Source of the DNA: Paenibacillus faecis
Lineage (GTDB): Bacteria; Bacillota; Bacilli; Paenibacillales; Paenibacillaceae
DNA: 64,000 nucleotides
Assembly: GCF_008084145.1 (NCBI RefSeq)
Contig: NZ_VSDO01000004.1
Location: 448,202 to 512,201, forward strand
Direction of reading: 5' to 3'
The translations under genes and the position numbers were made by a program. Positions 60,302-64,000 of this stretch are shown here, piece after piece. Below the pieces are notes generated by a model that saw nothing but the letters and a program-made list of their open reading frames with translations, had not been told where the DNA came from and searched no databases. Positions within the stretch are counted from its first letter, which is position 1, and every line of letters starts with the position of its first letter.

Positions 60302-63043
60302 ATGGACAAAAAAAGAACGGCCCATCTTATTTCCCACACCCACTGGGACCGGGAATGGTACCTGCCTTACGAGAAGCACCATGTGCGGCTGGTCGCGTTG
60401 GTCGATGCTCTTTTGGACAAATTGGATCAAAGCGAGGCTTTCAGGAGCTTCTATCTGGACGGGCAGACGATCATACTGGAGGATTATCTCCAGGTGCGGC
60501 CTGAAAACAGGGAACGGCTGGAGAAGCATATTCGGGACGGCCGGATTCTAATCGGGCCGTGGTATATTTTGCAGGATGCGTTTTTGACGAGCGGCGAGGC
60601 CAACGTGCGCAACATGCAGATCGGCCACCGGGACGCCAAAGCGTACGGGGAACCGGCCAAAATCGGTTATTTCCCCGATACGTTCGGCCTGGTCGGGCAG
60701 ACGCCGCAGCTGATGAAGCAGTCGGGCATCGACAACGTCTTTTTCGGACGGGGCGTGAAGCCGACGGGCTTCAACAACACGGTTTCGGACGGAGGTTACG
60801 AATCCTCTTTCTCCGAGCTGCTCTGGGAAGGTCCGGACGGTTCGAAGGTGCTCGGCATCCTGTTTGCAAACTGGTACTCCAACGGCAACGAGGTGCCCGT
60901 GGATGAGGCGGAAGCCAAACTGTACTGGGAGCGCAAGCTGGCGGACGCGGAGAAATACGCCTCCACGAACGAGCTGCTGTTTATGAACGGCTGCGACCAC
61001 CAGCCGGTTCAGCTCGACCTGCCGGAGGCGCTGGAAACGGCGGCACGGCTTTATCCGGACACCGAGTTCGTGCACTCCAGCCTGCCGCAGTATTTGCAGT
61101 CGCTGAAAGGCGCGATGGACCGGGAGCTGTCCACGGTCAAGGGCGAGCTGCGCAGCCAGCGGACGGACGGCTGGGGTACGCTGGTCAACACGGCCTCGGC
61201 GCGGGTGTATCTGAAGCAGATGAACCAGGAAGGGCAGGCGCTGCTGGAAAAAGTGGCCGAGCCGCTGGCTTCCTTCGCGCATCTGCTGGGTAAGGATTAT
61301 CCGCACCATCTGTTTACGTATGCGTGGAAAACGTTGATGCAAAACCACCCTCACGACAGCATTTGCGGCTGCAGTGTGGACGAAGTGCATCGCGAGATGG
61401 TCACGCGCTTTGCCAAGAGCCGCCATGTGGCGGAGGCGATTATCGACGACAGCAAGATGGCGGTCGCCGAGGCGGTCGAAACGACGGGATTCGCCGCCTA
61501 TGGCGAAGACCCGCTTCCGCTGATCGCCATGAACACGACCGGTTGGACCCGGTCGGGCGTGATCGCGGTGGAGATCGATGCCGCCCGCCTGTACCTGCGG
61601 GACGGGCATGGCCTGGAGGAAACCGCCCGCCGGATGAGGGCGGTGGATTTGTCCGGCCGCGTTCTGGTGGACGACCGCGGCCGGGAGGTCGCCTGCACCG
61701 TGGAGGACCTGGGCCTGCTGTTTGGCTATGACCTGCCGGATGACCGGTTCCGCCAGCCGTACATGTGCCGCAAGGTGCGGATCACGTTCCGCGCCGAGGC
61801 GGTTCCGGCGCTCGGGCTCCGCGCGTATGCCTGGGTGCGGCGGGCGCAGCGGCATGAGGCGGCTCAGGCCAAGGCCAAGTCGCTGCTGACGGGCCACCGC
61901 GTCATGGAGAACGAGGCCTTGCGGATCGAGATTGCCGAGGACGGTTCGTTCTCCCTGAACGATAAGCTATCGGGGCGCGTCTACCGGGATCTGGGCATTT
62001 ACGAGAACACGGGAGACATCGGCAATGAGTATATGTACCGGCAGCCTGAAGGCGAAAAGCCGCTGACCACCCAAGGGATCGCCGCGCAAATTCGCGTACT
62101 GGAAGACAAGCCGTATCGCGCCGCTCTGGAAATCGTGCATGCCTGGGAAATTCCGGCTTCCGCCAACGAGCTGCTGGACCAGGAACAGCGGGAGCTGGTG
62201 TATTACCCTGAGCGTAAAGCCCAGCGCGCCAAGCGTCTCGTACCGCTGGAGATCCGCACCGTGCTCTCCCTGGAGGCCGGCAGCAAAGGGGTACGGATCG
62301 AGACGAAGCTGAACAATCAGGCGAAGGACCATCGGCTCAGAATGCTGTTCCCGACCGATTTGTCCGCGGCCAAACACCGGGCCGACTCGATGTTTGAAAT
62401 AGCCGAGCGCGATAACGAGCCGGCTCCCGAGTGGGAAAACCCCAGCAATACCCAGCATCAGCAGGCTTTCGTAGAGCTGGGCGACGGTGAAGCGGGATTG
62501 GTCGTAGCCAATCTCGGCCTGAATGAATACGAGGTGCTGCGGGACGGCCGCAATACGATCGCCGTAACGCTGCTGCGAGCCGTCGGCGAATTGGGCGACT
62601 GGGGCCTGTTCCCGACGCCGGAGGCGCAGTGCCTCGGCGAGCATACCTTCCATTTGGAACTGATTCCTTATGGCGGCGGGGAGCAAGGGGCGTTCGCCGC
62701 TTACGCCGAAGCCTATCAGTTCCAGGTTCCATGGACGGCGGCCCAGACGGGAATTCATGCCGGAAGCATCGCGCCGTTGGCGGCGCCGCTGCGCTGGGAG
62801 AGCGCGGAGCTGGCCTTCTCCTCGCTTAAAATCAACGAGGAGACGGGGGACATGATGCTTCGCTGGTTCAACATGAGCCGCCGCGGCTCCGAACTCACGT
62901 TCAGCCCGGAGATTCCGGTCAAGCAGCTATACAAAACGACCATTTTGGAGGAGGCGCATTTCCCGTTGACCGGCAATCCGGCAGGCGGCCTTTCCCTCCC
63001 GGTCGGGCCATGCGAGATCGTCACGATCGGCGTAAGGGGATAA
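60302..63043 (+). CDS. Alpha-mannosidase, GH38 (MngB type)
   Basis: 913 aa. Begins at the catalytic domain: Zn ligands H14 and D16 in ISHTHWDREWY, nucleophile D126 in YFPDTFG, NHPHDSICGCS Zn-binding loop, then middle and C-terminal beta domains. Shorter N-terminus than the GH38 at 54053; resembles the MngB/YbgG branch (mannosylglycerate or alpha-mannoside hydrolase). GAAAGCGAGGGGA precedes the ATG. Ends the mannose cluster; terminator follows. Confidence 0.92.
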   Translation: MDKKRTAHLISHTHWDREWYLPYEKHHVRLVALVDALLDKLDQSEAFRSFYLDGQTIILEDYLQVRPENRERLEKHIRDGRILIGPWYILQDAFLTSGEANVRNMQIGHRDAKAYGEPAKIGYFPDTFGLVGQTPQLMKQSGIDNVFFGRGVKPTGFNNTVSDGGYESSFSELLWEGPDGSKVLGILFANWYSNGNEVPVDEAEAKLYWERKLADAEKYASTNELLFMNGCDHQPVQLDLPEALETAARLYPDTEFVHSSLPQYLQSLKGAMDRELSTVKGELRSQRTDGWGTLVNTASARVYLKQMNQEGQALLEKVAEPLASFAHLLGKDYPHHLFTYAWKTLMQNHPHDSICGCSVDEVHREMVTRFAKSRHVAEAIIDDSKMAVAEAVETTGFAAYGEDPLPLIAMNTTGWTRSGVIAVEIDAARLYLRDGHGLEETARRMRAVDLSGRVLVDDRGREVACTVEDLGLLFGYDLPDDRFRQPYMCRKVRITFRAEAVPALGLRAYAWVRRAQRHEAAQAKAKSLLTGHRVMENEALRIEIAEDGSFSLNDKLSGRVYRDLGIYENTGDIGNEYMYRQPEGEKPLTTQGIAAQIRVLEDKPYRAALEIVHAWEIPASANELLDQEQRELVYYPERKAQRAKRLVPLEIRTVLSLEAGSKGVRIETKLNNQAKDHRLRMLFPTDLSAAKHRADSMFEIAERDNEPAPEWENPSNTQHQQAFVELGDGEAGLVVANLGLNEYEVLRDGRNTIAVTLLRAVGELGDWGLFPTPEAQCLGEHTFHLELIPYGGGEQGAFAAYAEAYQFQVPWTAAQTGIHAGSIAPLAAPLRWESAELAFSSLKINEETGDMMLRWFNMSRRGSELTFSPEIPVKQLYKTTILEEAHFPLTGNPAGGLSLPVGPCEIVTIGVRG

Positions 63044-63061
63044 GTGTAGAAGCCGAAATTG

Positions 63062-63111
63062 AAAAGCACGGGATGTCGGAGGAGAAAGCCTTCGGCAGCC
63101 CGCGCTTTTTT
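63062..63111 (+). terminator. Intrinsic terminator after the mannosidase cluster
   Basis: AAAAGCACGGG / CCCGCGCTTTT stem with one mismatch, enclosing a smaller GCCTTCGGC hairpin, then six T. Confidence 0.7.
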
Positions 63112-63207
63112 GGTGTTTTGATGCAGGGTTTGACAAATAAGAACGGGCAAGGTAGGATGGAAAACGAAGAAACACTAATGTTTTCCGTGTTTTTCGAGGA
63201 GGGAGAA

Positions 63208-63633
63208 ATGATGCGAAGGAGTTTATCCTGGCTGATGCTATTTACCGACATCGGCTTTCTTGCTTATTGGGCGGCCACTTTTTTACAGTGGATTCCCAAG
63301 TCTTATGTGTATCAGGACTACAGCAATCCGCTGCTGGTGGCCTGGAACTTGTCTTTTTTGCCGCTGGATTTGTTCATATCGGGGACGGGGCTGGCGTCGG
63401 TGGCGCTTTGGCGCAAACAGCGGTCCGCTTGGCAGCCTCTGGCCTTGATCTCCATGGTGCTGACCTTTTGCTCGGGATTGCAAGCGATCGCCTTTTGGAG
63501 CTTCCGGGCTGACTTTGATCCCGTTTGGTGGATTCCCAACTTGTTTTTACTGCTGTATCCTTGGTTTTACATTCCGGGTCTGATTCGCTCTGAACAGGCT
63601 CTCGAGCCGACGAAAGGGAGAGGGGCGGCGTAA
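63208..63633 (+). CDS. DUF5360-type membrane protein (YvaD-like)
   Basis: 141 aa from ATG 63208 (GAGGAGGGAGAA just upstream; an in-frame ATG at 63010 lies in the mannosidase gene). Four membrane helices (SWLMLFTDIGFLAYWAATFL, NLSFLPLDLFISGTGLASVAL, LALISMVLTFCSGLQAIAFW, NLFLLLYPWFYIPGL). Resembles YvaD of Bacillus, which also stands beside a TetR regulator. Function unknown. Confidence 0.8.
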   Translation: MMRRSLSWLMLFTDIGFLAYWAATFLQWIPKSYVYQDYSNPLLVAWNLSFLPLDLFISGTGLASVALWRKQRSAWQPLALISMVLTFCSGLQAIAFWSFRADFDPVWWIPNLFLLLYPWFYIPGLIRSEQALEPTKGRGAA

Positions 63634-63637
63634 TCCG

Positions 63638-64000
63638 ATGAGGGAACGAATTTTGAGCGCGGCCAGGGAAGAGCTGGCGTACCGGGGGCTGAAATTCTCC
63701 ATCCGCGAGCTCATTGCCCGGCTTGGCATCAGCTCCAAGACGCTGTATCAGTATTTTGCTTCGAAGGAAGAATTGGTCACGGCCCTCACTTTGGCGGAAA
63801 TCGAAGAAATGAAGCGAAGGGAGCTGGCGATCCGGGAGGACCCTTCCTTGTCGGTTGCGGAAAAACTGCGCGAGGCCTTGCTTGTGCTTCCCGGCAGCCT
63901 GGCGGCGAAAGACTTCCGTCTGCTGGATGATCTGCGGCGCAGCTATCCGGAAGCCTGGGGACATGCCGAACGGTATCTCATCGAGGGCTGGAGGGGCGTT
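63638..64000 (+). CDS. TetR-family regulator (3' end cut by window edge)
   Basis: First 121 residues. HTH of TetR type: ILSAAREELAYRGLKFSIRELIARLGISSKTLYQYFASKEELV (shown in part only as the family signature). Starts 5 nt after the stop of the DUF5360 gene, so the pair is co-transcribed; YvaD/YvaF of Bacillus show the same pairing. The ligand-binding domain continues beyond the window. Confidence 0.9.
   Translation, partial: MRERILSAAREELAYRGLKFSIRELIARLGISSKTLYQYFASKEELVTALTLAEIEEMKRRELAIREDPSLSVAEKLREALLVLPGSLAAKDFRLLDDLRRSYPEAWGHAERYLIEGWRGV

Overview
The window looks like a chromosome segment of a Paenibacillus-type Gram-positive spore former (family Paenibacillaceae; inferred, not proven). 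Pointers are the moderately high G+C, strong GGAGG-type ribosome binding sites with several GTG/TTG starts, CUT1 sugar importers paired with YesM/YesN-type two-component systems, a xyl operon with a ROK repressor, an LTA-synthase-type sulfatase, a secreted copper-amine-oxidase-N-domain protein and Fur- and cre-like operators. No rRNA, tRNA, CRISPR array, prophage or transposase was seen.

Layout. 1-4439 (minus): a sugar importer (binding lipoprotein, two permeases) followed by a sensor kinase cut by the left edge; divergent from it is a GH2 beta-mannosidase (4705-7368). 7369-8491: a gene-free block of palindromic repeats. 8492-15675: small membrane protein, LacI regulator, LTA-synthase-like sulfatase, secreted protein, large repeat-built secreted protein. 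16263-20672: phosphotransferase, glycosyltransferase, YdjC/ChbG deacetylase and GPH transporter on one strand. 21041-22777: a LOV-GGDEF-EAL protein with a lost photoactive cysteine. 23035-30287: second importer with its sensor kinase and response regulator. 30610-32079: solitary gltD. 32080-33086: second palindromic repeat block, then a small Fur-box gene and an FNT transporter. 34501-37566: a periplasmic-binding-domain PAS-GGDEF-EAL protein. 37667-39550: ribokinase and nucleoside hydrolase. 39623-43978: xylR divergent from xylA-xylB. 44755-51724: third kinase/regulator/importer set, running into 51743-63043: GH3, GH38, GH125, GH130, GH38. The right edge holds a DUF5360 membrane protein and a truncated TetR regulator.

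How it works together (inference). GH2 beta-mannosidase, two GH38 alpha-mannosidases, a GH125 exo-alpha-mannosidase and a GH130 mannoside phosphorylase together suit intracellular breakdown of mannose-rich oligosaccharides such as high-mannose N-glycan cores or alpha-mannan fragments, imported by the CUT1 transporters. None of the three importers has its own ATPase gene here, so a shared MsmX-type ATPase elsewhere is expected. Cre-like sites at importer and xyl promoters fit carbon catabolite control.

The most unusual non-coding content is dispersed repeats. One is a ~210-bp element present three times, each with four TGCAnnnnTGCA units at about 50/60/50-bp spacing. The other is a family of short palindromes (TTAACGGGA/TCCCGTTAA and variants with compensatory arm changes), arranged in composite blocks of which one ~0.9-kb block is present twice.
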